Shown here: one piece after another, positions 8,327 through 17,117 of the stretch
Numbering within the stretch: position 1 is the stretch's first letter
How the letters are laid out: every line of letters starts with the position of its first letter
Source: Sinorhizobium meliloti
Lineage (GTDB): Bacteria; Pseudomonadota; Alphaproteobacteria; Rhizobiales; Rhizobiaceae
Assembly (NCBI RefSeq): GCF_035610345.1
Contig: NZ_CP141212.1
Coordinates: forward strand, 1,555,976-1,619,975
Direction of reading: 5' to 3'
Length of the DNA: 64,000 bases
Notes under the pieces: model-generated
Database searches by the model: none
Told to the model about the DNA's origin: nothing
The model's input: the letters and a program-made list of their open reading frames with translations, nothing else
Position numbers and translations under genes: made by a program

Positions 8327-11182
8327 ATGGCAGACAAACAATTCGCACGAAGCGGGCCGGCAGAATTCGAACCATTGGCCGATGATGATCCGTTGAGCGA
8401 ACTTGCCCGCATTGTCGGTTACGATGCTCGGCCAGCCGTTCAGCAACTGCAGGAACTTCAGCGCCATCAGGAGGCGATGCGGCGCGAGCCGGCCTTCGAT
8501 CTCGAGGAGGAGCTCCTCCGCGCGTTCGATAGCTACGATACGCCCCATGCAGCGCCTGTTCGGCCCGATAGCGGCCTTGTCGAACATCCGTCTGCCCCAG
8601 TGTCGACCGATGGCGCGCACCCTGTCTTCGACGAACAGGTCGCTCAGAATGCAGTCGTCACCGATGTCGCTCCGGCCCCCGAGGGGGTCGCCGACGCTGC
8701 AGCGTCGCCTTCCATCGAGACCCCGGTGGAGCGGACGTCGAACGAGGATTTGACTGCGGTCGCCGTAGCGTCCCATGACGAACCCGCCGTCGACCTGGAG
8801 CGCGAGCTCGAATTGTCGCTTGGCTACGATGCGTCGCCGGATGCGACCGACGCCGCCCAGCCGGATGTGGTGCCTGCCGGCGTAAGCGACGTTCCTATCT
8901 TCTCCGACTGGCAGGAGCCGCTTTCCGCCAAGCTGGCCGTAGCCGGCAAACTCGCCGAGCAGGCCGGACTTGCAGAGCCCGTCTATGTCGACATGGCCGG
9001 CGATCTCGCCGGTGCGGTCGAGAGCAACGAGCTTACGGACATTGCCGTCGCGCCGCCGGAAATGCAGTCGCAACCGTCGGCTTCCACTGACGCCGACCGG
9101 CTCTTGACCGATGTCGAGCGTTTTCCGGTGCCTGCCGCCGCAGAAGTCGCTGCCCCGCCCGTGGCCGAACCGCAGGATCGGCCCGCTCCGGCGGCCGTGA
9201 AGAAGAACAACTATCCTTTTACTCCGACGTTCAGCCGCGCGACTCCGGTCGCGTCGTCAGGCGGCGTCTCGCAGCAGCGGGCTTTTGCCACGCCGACCGT
9301 CGAGACGGCTGTCGCAAGCCCGGCTGCCACAAGCGCGGCTGCCACAAGCCCGGCGGTCGTCGTGCAGAGCGTGTCGCCGGAACGAGTGCCCGAAATGCGT
9401 GCGGAAGCAGCGCCTCAGGTGCCCGAAAACCGGATGCCGGAAGCGGAAATCGAGCCGAGCTTCGACATCGAGGACTTCGAACTCGAACTGGCCGACATAG
9501 CGCTCGACCTCGATCTTGCGGACAGCCCGGTCGCCGATGCGCCGGCGAGCATTGTCGCTACGCAGGCCGCCGTAGCGCACCCGGCGCTCGTGGAAACGCC
9601 TGCGCAGCCGTATCTGCAGGCTATGGGCGCGCCACGCGAGCCGGAGACATTCGTCCATCAAGCGCCGGTATCGTCGCGGGACATGCCTGTGCCGGTGGAG
9701 CCCGAAAAGCCATCCGCCGACGTAGCCTTGCCTTTCGACCCGGCGATGATCGGCGAGACCGAAAGCGGTGTCGCACCGATCGGCGAACTGGACGTTCCAC
9801 AGCTCCCTCCGGTCGAGGCGGAGGAAAAAGCAGCGGCCTATCCGGCCGATTACGATCTGGATATCGACGCCGAGATGGCGCAGCTTTTCAGCGCGCCGGC
9901 GCCTGCTGCCAAGAACGGCGCAAACCTCGAACCCGTGGCTGCATCGGCGGACAAAGCGGATCCTGCATTCGCACCGGCCGATGATTTCGACGAGTTCGAG
10001 AAGGCGATGGAGGAAGACTTCCAGCGATCGATGGCGGAGCGCCGGAGCGCAACGCAGGAAGCCGAGCGCATGACGGCGATGCCCCATGCTCAGGCCGAGG
10101 AATATCGAGAAGACGGTTATGGCCGGCGGTCCCAGCGCTCGATGTTGCTGGCTGCCAGCGTTGCCGGCATCATCATCGTCGGCGGCGCCGCCGTCTACGC
10201 CTGGATGGGCGGCAGCAACGCGGTGCTTTCCGGCGATGGTCCGAAGATCATCCTGGCGGACAAGGCGCCGGTGAAGGTCGTGCCCGAGGAGAAGGGCGGC
10301 AAGACTGTGCCGAACCAGGACAAGGCGGTTTATGACCGCGTTGCCGGCGTCTCGGGCAAGGCGCCGCTCCAGCAGAGCCTGGTCTCCTCGACGGAGGAGC
10401 CGATGGACGTGGTGCAGCGGACGCTGACGCCGGAGACTTTGCCGCTCGAGGGACGTGGAGACGTTGAGACGTTGCCGGGTGCTTCGCCCGCCGCCGACGA
10501 CGAGGTCGCCCGCTTGCTGCCGGGGACCGATGCCGGGAATGCCGCCGATGAAGAGGAAGCGGTTCCCGCCGTTGCACCGCGCAAGGTCCGCACCATGATC
10601 GTCAAGCCGGACGGTACGCTTGTCCCCCGTGAGGAACCGGCTCCGCAACAGGAAAGCGCGGCGGCAACAGCCGGCGGTCCGGCGCCGATCCCGGCCCGTG
10701 CGTCCGGTGAAGCCGTTGCCGCCGGTTCACAAGCCGAAGCAACGGCTGCCGCGCAGCCGGATCAACTCGCTGCAGCCTCCGAAGGGGCCACGCCCGTTCG
10801 AAGCGTAAAGACGACCGCGCTGCCGCAGGCACGCCCGGCCGCTCAGCCGCAGGCCGCTGCTCCCGCCGCGGCCCCCGCAGAAAGCCAGCCTGCAACCGAA
10901 ACGGCAGCCGCGCCGCTGGCGACGGCTTCGGTTCCCGCCGGCAGCTACGTGATCCAGATTGCCTCTCTGCCTTCGGAGGCCGAGGCGCAGAAGAGCTACA
11001 ACAATCTCTCCTCGAAGTTCGCGAGCGTGATCGGCGGTCGCGGGGTGGACATCCGCAAGGCGGAGATTGCTGGCAAGGGCACCTATTACCGGGTCAGGAT
11101 CCCCGTCGGCTCGCGCGAGGAGGCCAATTCGCTTTGCTCTCGCTATAAAAGCGCCGGCGGAAGCTGCCTGGTAACGAAATAA
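8327..11182 (+). CDS. Large acidic SPOR-domain membrane protein
   Basis: About 951 residues from the ATG at 8327; a GTG at 8318 is an alternative start. Layout: about 600 cytoplasmic residues rich in Ala, Pro, Val, Glu and Asp; one membrane helix near 604-625 (SMLLAASVAGIIIVGGA); a low-complexity Pro/Ala periplasmic linker; and a C-terminal SPOR domain at about 875-951 (SYVIQIASLPSEAEAQKSYNNL to GGSCLVTK). SPOR domains bind denuded septal peptidoglycan, so a cell-division or wall role is likely. The cytoplasmic part repeats a short acidic motif (FDLEEELLRAF, VDLERELELSL, FDIEDFELEL, DDFDEFEKAM) that could bind a partner. The function of this family is not established to my knowledge. A strong terminator follows. 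Confidence 0.88.
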   Translation: MADKQFARSGPAEFEPLADDDPLSELARIVGYDARPAVQQLQELQRHQEAMRREPAFDLEEELLRAFDSYDTPHAAPVRPDSGLVEHPSAPVSTDGAHPVFDEQVAQNAVVTDVAPAPEGVADAAASPSIETPVERTSNEDLTAVAVASHDEPAVDLERELELSLGYDASPDATDAAQPDVVPAGVSDVPIFSDWQEPLSAKLAVAGKLAEQAGLAEPVYVDMAGDLAGAVESNELTDIAVAPPEMQSQPSASTDADRLLTDVERFPVPAAAEVAAPPVAEPQDRPAPAAVKKNNYPFTPTFSRATPVASSGGVSQQRAFATPTVETAVASPAATSAAATSPAVVVQSVSPERVPEMRAEAAPQVPENRMPEAEIEPSFDIEDFELELADIALDLDLADSPVADAPASIVATQAAVAHPALVETPAQPYLQAMGAPREPETFVHQAPVSSRDMPVPVEPEKPSADVALPFDPAMIGETESGVAPIGELDVPQLPPVEAEEKAAAYPADYDLDIDAEMAQLFSAPAPAAKNGANLEPVAASADKADPAFAPADDFDEFEKAMEEDFQRSMAERRSATQEAERMTAMPHAQAEEYREDGYGRRSQRSMLLAASVAGIIIVGGAAVYAWMGGSNAVLSGDGPKIILADKAPVKVVPEEKGGKTVPNQDKAVYDRVAGVSGKAPLQQSLVSSTEEPMDVVQRTLTPETLPLEGRGDVETLPGASPAADDEVARLLPGTDAGNAADEEEAVPAVAPRKVRTMIVKPDGTLVPREEPAPQQESAAATAGGPAPIPARASGEAVAAGSQAEATAAAQPDQLAAASEGATPVRSVKTTALPQARPAAQPQAAAPAAAPAESQPATETAAAPLATASVPAGSYVIQIASLPSEAEAQKSYNNLSSKFASVIGGRGVDIRKAEIAGKGTYYRVRIPVGSREEANSLCSRYKSAGGSCLVTK

Positions 11183-11204
11183 GCCTGAGAAGAGAAAACA
11201 AGAA

Positions 11205-11236
11205 ACGGGCGCGGCAGGGATGCCGCGCCCGTTTTC
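11205..11236 (+). terminator. Rho-independent terminator after the SPOR gene
   Basis: A perfect 12-bp stem (ACGGGCGCGGCA with TGCCGCGCCCGT) around the loop GGGA ends in TTTT. It separates the argS-SPOR unit from nagZ. Confidence 0.93.
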
Positions 11237-11290
11237 GTTGCGGGATTGCCGCACGTTTATATGGCCAAGTCGGCTACGCTTTAGGGAAAC

Positions 11291-12325
11291 ATGCAGTATG
11301 CTTTTCGTATGAGCGAATCAAAAGCATTCATATCCGGCTGCAAGGGCCTTACGCTGACGCAGGAAGAACGCGATTTCTTTGCGGGCGAGCGCCCATGGGG
11401 CTTCATTCTCTTCGGACGCAATATCGGCGAGGAAGAGCAGATCCGCGACCTGGTGGCGAGCCTGCGTGACAGCATCGGCAACCCCCGGGCTCCGGTATTG
11501 ATCGATCAGGAGGGCGGTCGCGTTCAGCGCATACGCCCGCCGCTCGTGCAGCAATATCCGAACGGCGCGGCGATCGGCGAAATCTATCGGCGGGACAGGG
11601 AACGGGGCCTGCGTGCCGCATGGGTCATGGGGCGTCTGCATGCCTTCGACCTGATGCGCCTCGGCATCACGGTCGATTGCCTGCCGGTACTCGATGTGCC
11701 GGTACCCGGCAGCCATGACGTCATCGGCAATCGTGCCTATGGGCATGACCCGGCGACGGTAACCGCGATCGGTCGCGCGATGAGCGAAGGTTTGAAGGCG
11801 GGCGGCATGTTGCCGGTGATGAAGCACATGCCCGGTCACGGCCGGACCTTCGTCGACTCGCATCACAACCTGCCGGTCGTCAGCGCCGGTATCGATGAGT
11901 TGAAGAGCAGCGATTTTCTGCCCTTCGCGGCCATGAAAGACGAAGCGATGGCCATGTCGGCGCACATGGTCTTCACTGCTATCGACCCGGACAACCCGGC
12001 GACGACCTCTGCGAAGGTCGTGAGCGAGATCATCCGGGGCCACATCGGCTTCGACGGCCTGCTGATGTCCGACGACGTTTCCATGAATGCGCTTGCCGGC
12101 GACATGACTGCACGTGCCGGCGGAATAATCGCGGCCGGTCTTGATCTCGTCTTGCATTGTCATGGCATTATGGAAGAAATGAAGGCCGTGGCAGATGTCG
12201 TTCCGGTTCTCTCCGGCGAGAGGCTCCGCCGGGCGAGGGCTGCCGAGGCCGCTTTCCGGGAACCGGACGACGCAGTCGAAGCCGCACTGCGCGCGGAATT
12301 CAACGCAATGTTCGCGCTCGCCTAG
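11291..12325 (+). CDS. nagZ: Beta-N-acetylhexosaminidase, NagZ type (GH3)
   Basis: 344 residues from the ATG at 11291, which has AGGGAA just upstream; an inner ATG at 11309 (MSESKAF) is the other candidate. GH3 hallmarks are KHMPGHG with the family His and the following DSHHNLPVV loop that carries the acid/base residues, plus LLMSDDVSMNAL with the nucleophile Asp. NagZ removes GlcNAc from GlcNAc-anhydroMurNAc peptides during cytoplasmic peptidoglycan recycling. No signal peptide is seen, as expected. scpA follows after 45 bases. Confidence 0.92.
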   Translation: MQYAFRMSESKAFISGCKGLTLTQEERDFFAGERPWGFILFGRNIGEEEQIRDLVASLRDSIGNPRAPVLIDQEGGRVQRIRPPLVQQYPNGAAIGEIYRRDRERGLRAAWVMGRLHAFDLMRLGITVDCLPVLDVPVPGSHDVIGNRAYGHDPATVTAIGRAMSEGLKAGGMLPVMKHMPGHGRTFVDSHHNLPVVSAGIDELKSSDFLPFAAMKDEAMAMSAHMVFTAIDPDNPATTSAKVVSEIIRGHIGFDGLLMSDDVSMNALAGDMTARAGGIIAAGLDLVLHCHGIMEEMKAVADVVPVLSGERLRRARAAEAAFREPDDAVEAALRAEFNAMFALA

Positions 12326-12370
12326 GCTCTCGAGCCTGGCGCGCGGGTCAGTTGCTGAAAGGGCAGGGTC

Positions 12371-13237
12371 GTGAGCAAATCGGACGAAAGGCAGGAAATG
12401 CCTTCCGCGAAGGCGCCGATGGAGCCTTTGTGGCAGGACGAGTCTGCCCGTCGCGGATTGCACGAGGACGAGCTCGTCGTCGACATCGCCGGCTTCGAAG
12501 GTCCGCTGGACCTCTTGCTGCACCTCGCGCGCAGCCAGCGCGTCGATCTTTCCCGCATCTCGGTGCTGGCGCTTGCGGAACAATATATCGCCTTCGTCGA
12601 GCGGGCACGGTCTATCCGTATCGAGCTTGCCGCCGACTATCTCGTCATGGCAGCGTGGCTTGCCTACCTCAAGTCACGCCTGCTCATCCCCCAGCCGGCA
12701 AAGGATGAAGGCCCGTCGGGCGAGGAGATGGCCTCGGCGCTTGCATTCCGCCTGAAACGTCTGGAGGCGATGCGCGACGCCGCGACGAAACTCGTGAACA
12801 GGAACCGCCTCGGCCGGGACATCTTCGTGCGCGGCGCGCCCGAGCACATCGTCACGGAGAGGAAGTCCGATTATGACGCCTCGCTCTACGACCTGCTGAC
12901 CGCCTATGCGACGCTCAGGCAACGTCAGGCCATAACCCAGGTGACGATCGAGAAGCGGCATGTCTGGTCGCTCGGCGATGCCCGTTTGATCCTGGCGAGA
13001 ATGGTCGGCAGTCTTGACGACTGGACCGCGCTCGACCATTTCCTGATCCGCTACATGACAAGCCCGAAGGAGCGCGCGACGGCGATTGCGAGCTCCTTTG
13101 CGGCCTCACTGGAAATGGTGCGCGAGGGGCGGTTGGAAATCCGGCAGGAGGGCGCTTTCACGCCGATCTATCTGCGGCGCGGGCCAAATCCGATCGATGC
13201 AGCAACCTTGGCGGAGATGGAGGCGGCACGTGGCTGA
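12371..13237 (+). CDS. scpA: Segregation and condensation protein A
   Basis: 288 residues of the kleisin ScpA family; the signature near the start is VDIAGFEGPLDLLLHLARSQRVDLS. ScpA bridges the head domains of the SMC dimer in the condensin complex. It overlaps scpB by 8 bases, which indicates translational coupling. The upstream neighbour nagZ is also next to scpA in many alphaproteobacteria. Confidence 0.94.
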   Translation: MSKSDERQEMPSAKAPMEPLWQDESARRGLHEDELVVDIAGFEGPLDLLLHLARSQRVDLSRISVLALAEQYIAFVERARSIRIELAADYLVMAAWLAYLKSRLLIPQPAKDEGPSGEEMASALAFRLKRLEAMRDAATKLVNRNRLGRDIFVRGAPEHIVTERKSDYDASLYDLLTAYATLRQRQAITQVTIEKRHVWSLGDARLILARMVGSLDDWTALDHFLIRYMTSPKERATAIASSFAASLEMVREGRLEIRQEGAFTPIYLRRGPNPIDAATLAEMEAARG

Positions 13238-13949
13238 AGCCCAGAAATTCGTGCCGGGTGACGAGGATTACGAGGAAGAATTCTCTTTCGATCCGAGGCT
13301 CGAGCAGGAAGCGGAGCGGATCGCCGAGGCCCTTGTATTTGCCTCGGCCCAACCGGTTTCAGAAACCTATATTGCCGGCCGCCTGCCGCCCGGCGTCGAC
13401 GTCGCAAGCGTTATGGCGCGGCTCAAGAACCGATATGCCGGTAGCGGCGTCAACCTGGTTCAGGTCGCCGATCATTGGGCCTTCCGCACTGCCGCGGATC
13501 TGTCCTTCGTCGTCAATACGGAGGAGCAGGAGGTCCGCAAACTGTCGCGCGCGGCGCTCGAGGTGCTGGCGATCATCGCCTATCACCAGCCGGTGACGCG
13601 GGCAGAGATCGAGGATATCCGCGGCGTTCAGACCTCGAAGGGTACCCTCGACGTGCTGATGGAGGCGGGATGGGTGCGGTTCCGCGGTCGCAGACGCACG
13701 CCCGGACGTCCGGTGACGTTCGGCACGACGAGAGATTTTCTCGATCATTTCGGCCTCGAAGAGATCCGCGACCTGCCGGGCATCGAGGAGCTGAAGGGGG
13801 CCGGCCTGCTGTCCGGGCGTGTCCCTTCGAATCTGAACATTCCGGTTCCGATCGGCGACGACGAGTTTGCCGATAACGAGGATCCCATCACGCAGATGGA
13901 CCTCGAAGAACTGGGCCTCTTGACACCGAAGGCTGAAGAAGACGATTAA
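13230..13949 (+). CDS. scpB: Segregation and condensation protein B
   Basis: 239 residues starting at GTG 13230 inside the end of scpA, with TGGAGG about 8 bases upstream; a longer open frame only extends back across scpA. It holds two winged-helix domains, including the conserved ALEVLAIIAYHQPVTRAEIEDIRG stretch (second domain). ScpB dimers bind ScpA to complete the SMC-ScpAB condensin. The C-terminus is an acidic tail. Confidence 0.93.
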   Translation: MAEAQKFVPGDEDYEEEFSFDPRLEQEAERIAEALVFASAQPVSETYIAGRLPPGVDVASVMARLKNRYAGSGVNLVQVADHWAFRTAADLSFVVNTEEQEVRKLSRAALEVLAIIAYHQPVTRAEIEDIRGVQTSKGTLDVLMEAGWVRFRGRRRTPGRPVTFGTTRDFLDHFGLEEIRDLPGIEELKGAGLLSGRVPSNLNIPVPIGDDEFADNEDPITQMDLEELGLLTPKAEEDD

Positions 13950-14012
13950 AAATCCTGAGTATGGATATCGGCTTTAGGTTAGAGCCGGATCTTCGGGTCG
14001 AGGAATGCAAGC

Positions 14013-15122
14013 ATGGTTTCAGATGCGCGTAGCGGCGCCGTCACGATGACGAGGCGCTCGGGTGTGTCGTTCGCAGCGAACCTGGCATTCGAGAATATCA
14101 GCCATCGGTATCATTCCAAGGAAACGATCAAGGGTGTTTCGCTCAAGGCCGAGGCCGGCGAAGTGCTCTGCCTGCTCGGACCTTCCGGCTCCGGCAAGAC
14201 AACGCTGTTGCGCATCGCCGCGGGCATAGAGAAGCAGACGGGCGGGCGTCTGCTGCTGAATGGACAGGAAATATCCGGCCCTTCCATCTTCATTCCGCCG
14301 GAGCAACGCGGCGTCGGCCTGATGTTCCAGGACTTCGCCCTTTTCCCTCATATGACCATCCGTGAGAACGTCTGTTTCGGCTTGACCGAATTGCCGAAGA
14401 AGAAGGCATTGCTGCAGGCCGATGCCGCGCTGGAGAGGGTCGGCCTTCTGCATTATGCCGAGCGGTATCCGCATGTCCTTTCAGGTGGCGAGCAGCAGCG
14501 CGTGGCGCTGGCCCGTGCGCTTGCGCCGCGGCCGGCGGTGCTTTTGATGGACGAGCCTTTTTCCGGCCTCGATTCCCGCCTGAAGGATTCCATCCGCGCC
14601 GACACGCTGGCCATACTGCGCGAGACGCGCGCGACCGCCATCGTCGTAACGCACGACGCCGAAGAGGCGATGCGTATGGCGGACCGGATTGCCCTGCTGA
14701 AAGACGGTCGGCTGGTGCAGGTCGGCACGGCGGACGAGCTCTATCGCCGGCCCTGCGATCTCTTCACTGCCGGCTTCTTCTCGGAAATTAACGTCTTCGA
14801 TGCGCGCGTGCGGGACGGTCATGTCGAAACGCCGCTGGGGGTTGTGGCAACAGGGCAATATACGGAGGGGCAGCCACTGAGCGTAGCGGTGCGTCTTTCC
14901 GGCATCCGGCTCGACGAGACCGGTGGAGAAATTCCGGCACGCATCGTATCCCGGCGCTTCCTGGGCGTCGTGGAGCTTCTGGAACTCGCCGTGCCGCAGT
15001 CCGAACGCACGGTTCGCGCCCGCATCCGCGCCGATTTGCTGCCGCAAGGATTGCGTGACGTCACGCTTTCCGTTAACGAGCGCGACATATTGGTGTTTGA
15101 AAAAGACGCCTCAACACCTTAG
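14013..15122 (+). CDS. ABC transporter ATP-binding protein (iron/polyamine type, orphan)
   Basis: 369 residues. Walker A is GPSGSGKT near residue 56, the Q-loop lies in LMFQDFALFPHM, the signature is LSGGEQQRVALARALA near 156, and Walker B is VLLMDEPFSGLD near 176. A C-terminal TOBE-like regulatory domain covers about 290-365. This build (CUT1/FbpC/PotA type) usually energises uptake of ferric iron, spermidine or thiosulfate. No permease or binding-protein gene is beside it, so the transporter it serves cannot be named. Another start is possible at ATG 14046. Confidence 0.85.
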   Translation: MVSDARSGAVTMTRRSGVSFAANLAFENISHRYHSKETIKGVSLKAEAGEVLCLLGPSGSGKTTLLRIAAGIEKQTGGRLLLNGQEISGPSIFIPPEQRGVGLMFQDFALFPHMTIRENVCFGLTELPKKKALLQADAALERVGLLHYAERYPHVLSGGEQQRVALARALAPRPAVLLMDEPFSGLDSRLKDSIRADTLAILRETRATAIVVTHDAEEAMRMADRIALLKDGRLVQVGTADELYRRPCDLFTAGFFSEINVFDARVRDGHVETPLGVVATGQYTEGQPLSVAVRLSGIRLDETGGEIPARIVSRRFLGVVELLELAVPQSERTVRARIRADLLPQGLRDVTLSVNERDILVFEKDASTP

Positions 15123-15216
15123 GGTCCGCCAAGAGGATGGCGTGCCCGGAGGGTGCGCCTGAAAAATGACAACGTGCTGGGCTCTAATCTGTTTAGGGTC
15201 TCGAGGGAGTAAGTGG

Positions 15217-15423
15217 ATGGGTTCGTTTAGTATCTGGCATTGGCTGATCGTTCTGGCGGTGGTTCTGCTGCTGTTCGGCCGCGGCAAGATCCCCGAGTTG
15301 ATGGGCGACGTTGCCAAGGGCATCAAGAACTTCAAGAAGGGCATGGGCGACGACGAGGTCGCTTCGGCCGACAAATCGATCGACGGCAAGACCGTCGACC
15401 ACAAATCTGACGAAGTCCGCTGA
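15217..15423 (+). CDS. tatA: Sec-independent translocase subunit TatA
   Basis: 68 residues from the ATG at 15217, with GAGGGA upstream; the longer open frame upstream is not conserved. One N-terminal membrane helix (about 5-21) is followed by the [20 protein letters not shown] hinge and amphipathic helix. TatA oligomers form the size-variable pore of the Tat pathway for folded proteins. First gene of tatABC. Confidence 0.95.
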   Translation: MGSFSIWHWLIVLAVVLLLFGRGKIPELMGDVAKGIKNFKKGMGDDEVASADKSIDGKTVDHKSDEVR

Positions 15424-15439
15424 CGGTCGGAAGCTGACG

Positions 15440-15469
15440 GGGCTGGGTGCGACAGGCACCCGGTAGCCC
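15440..15469 (+). promoter_or_regulatory. Intercistronic hairpin between tatA and tatB
   Basis: Nested arms: GGGTGC with GCACCC around a 5-base loop, flanked by GGGCT with AGCCC. No T-run follows directly. Such a structure could stabilise the upstream tatA message or act as a partial terminator, giving more TatA than TatB. That role is inference. Confidence 0.55.
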
Positions 15470-15496
15470 GCATCACGGGTTTTTAGGGCGCGTCGG

Positions 15497-16144
15497 ATGC
15501 TTGATATCGGCTGGACCGAGCTTGTTGTTATCGCAATCGTCTTGATCATCGTCGTCGGTCCGAAGGACCTGCCGCCGATGCTGCGCGCGTTTGGACGGAT
15601 GACGTCCAAGATGCGCGGGATGGCGTCCGATTTTCGGCGGCAGTTCGACGAGGCGCTGCGCGAAGCCGATCTCGACGACGTTCGCAAGACGATCAGCGAT
15701 GCGCAAAGCCTCAATCCGACCGCGGCATTGCGGGATGCGATGAATCCGCTGCGGCAGCTCGGTAACGAGATCAAATCCGATTTGCAGAAGGCGACCACGC
15801 CCGACAGGCCGCCAGCCTCCACGACGCCGGAACCGCTGGTCGAACCGGTCAGTACCGACGCCGCCGGCGAAACGGCGGCAAAAGCCACGGATAAGGTGGC
15901 GGCGGCAGCAGTGAGCTCGGCATCGAGACAGATGGACCGTGCCGCCGACGCGCCGAAGGCGAGCGAACCGGAACCTGCCGTGAAGTCCAGAGCGCAATCG
16001 AAGAAGTCGGGCGCTTCCGTCACGAAGAAGGCCGCAGGCGAAACGGCGCCGAAGAAGTCGCCGGCGCGCAAGGCGCCGGGCGAAGCGCCGGCTGCGAGCA
16101 AGTCGAAGACGCGCGCGGCTTCGCGCAAGAAAGGTGACGCATGA
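15497..16144 (+). CDS. tatB: Sec-independent translocase subunit TatB
   Basis: 215 residues. The N-terminal helix MLDIGWTELVVIAIVLIIVV and the GPKDLPPMLRAFGR hinge are diagnostic for TatB rather than TatA. After the amphipathic helix comes a long tail (about 100-215) that is rich in Ala, Pro and Lys and ends in Lys/Ala repeats, as in other rhizobial TatB proteins. TatB binds Tat signal peptides together with TatC. The stop overlaps the tatC start (ATGA). Confidence 0.95.
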   Translation: MLDIGWTELVVIAIVLIIVVGPKDLPPMLRAFGRMTSKMRGMASDFRRQFDEALREADLDDVRKTISDAQSLNPTAALRDAMNPLRQLGNEIKSDLQKATTPDRPPASTTPEPLVEPVSTDAAGETAAKATDKVAAAAVSSASRQMDRAADAPKASEPEPAVKSRAQSKKSGASVTKKAAGETAPKKSPARKAPGEAPAASKSKTRAASRKKGDA

Positions 16145-16983
16145 GCCGCGATATCGAGGACCGGCCGCAGCCGCTTATCGAGCATCTGATCGAACTGCGC
16201 ACGCGGTTGATGTGGGCGGTGGGCGCATTCTTCGTGGCGTTCCTCGTCTGCTTCTATTTTGCCAAGCAGCTGTTCAACCTCCTTGTTCTGCCGTTCAAGT
16301 GGGCCGTGAGCTGGGCCGGACTCAGCCACCGCAACGTTGAGCTCATCTACACGGCGCCGCAGGAGTTCTTCTTCACGCAGATCAAAGTTGCGATGTTCGG
16401 TGCGCTGGTGATCGCATTTCCGGTCATCGCCTCGCAGGTGTACAGGTTCGTTGCACCCGGCCTTTACAAGAACGAACGCGCTGCCTTCCTGCCATTCCTG
16501 GTCGCTTCGCCACTCCTGTTCCTGCTTGGCGGCGCGCTGGTCTATTTCTTCTTCACGCCGATGGTCATGTGGTTCTTCCTCGCCATGGAACAGGGCGGCG
16601 GCGAAGGGCAGGTCGCGATCCAGCTCCTGCCGAAGGTGTCCGAGTATCTCAGCCTCATCATGTCACTGGTCTTCGCCTTCGGTCTGGTGTTCCAGTTGCC
16701 GGTCATCACGACGCTCCTCGCGCGTGTCGGCTTCGTCACCGCCCAGGGGCTCGCCGAGAAGCGCAAATACGCGATCGTGATCGCCTTCGTGGTCGCAGCG
16801 GTTCTGACGCCGCCGGATCCGGTTTCCCAGATCGGCCTTGCGCTGCCAGCCATCCTTCTCTACGAAATTTCAATCTACACGGCGCGACTCGTCGAAAGGC
16901 GAAGGGCTGCCGAGGCCCTCGAGCGCGAGGCTGCCTCTGAGCAGGAAAGCTCGTCCGAGACGGCTGACCCCGCCAAGGGCTGA
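16141..16983 (+). CDS. tatC: Sec-independent translocase subunit TatC
   Basis: 280 residues with six predicted membrane helices. N-terminal motif [17 protein letters not shown] and the mid-protein sequence [13 protein letters not shown] (as [16 protein letters not shown]) are TatC signatures. It is the core receptor for twin-arginine signal peptides. It starts within the tatB stop codon, so the two are translationally coupled. The C-terminal tail is acidic and cytoplasmic. Confidence 0.96.
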   Translation: MSRDIEDRPQPLIEHLIELRTRLMWAVGAFFVAFLVCFYFAKQLFNLLVLPFKWAVSWAGLSHRNVELIYTAPQEFFFTQIKVAMFGALVIAFPVIASQVYRFVAPGLYKNERAAFLPFLVASPLLFLLGGALVYFFFTPMVMWFFLAMEQGGGEGQVAIQLLPKVSEYLSLIMSLVFAFGLVFQLPVITTLLARVGFVTAQGLAEKRKYAIVIAFVVAAVLTPPDPVSQIGLALPAILLYEISIYTARLVERRRAAEALEREAASEQESSSETADPAKG

Positions 16984-17056
16984 CCGCGGACGTCTTGCGC
17001 CGTTCACGGCGCCCTCGCTCCTCGCACGCGCAAGGGGCGCTGTGGCATTCTGAATC

Positions 17057-17097
17057 GCTGCAGGATTTCGCCGTAAGCGGCTCCGACGTCCTGCAGC
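17057..17097 (+). promoter_or_regulatory. Structured leader upstream of serS
   Basis: Perfect 9-bp inverted repeat (GCTGCAGGA and TCCTGCAGC) 23 bases apart, with a smaller inner hairpin GCCG-TAAG-CGGC. It ends 20 bases before the serS start codon. It may be a leader structure that affects serS translation or a protein-binding site; no known riboswitch or T-box consensus is recognisable. Confidence 0.5.
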
Positions 17098-17117
17098 AAC
17101 TAACGCGTGGAACGACT

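Noticed and set aside
12157..12708. 183-codon frame across nagZ and scpA
   Set aside because: Overlaps two clear genes in another frame; Arg-rich shadow composition.
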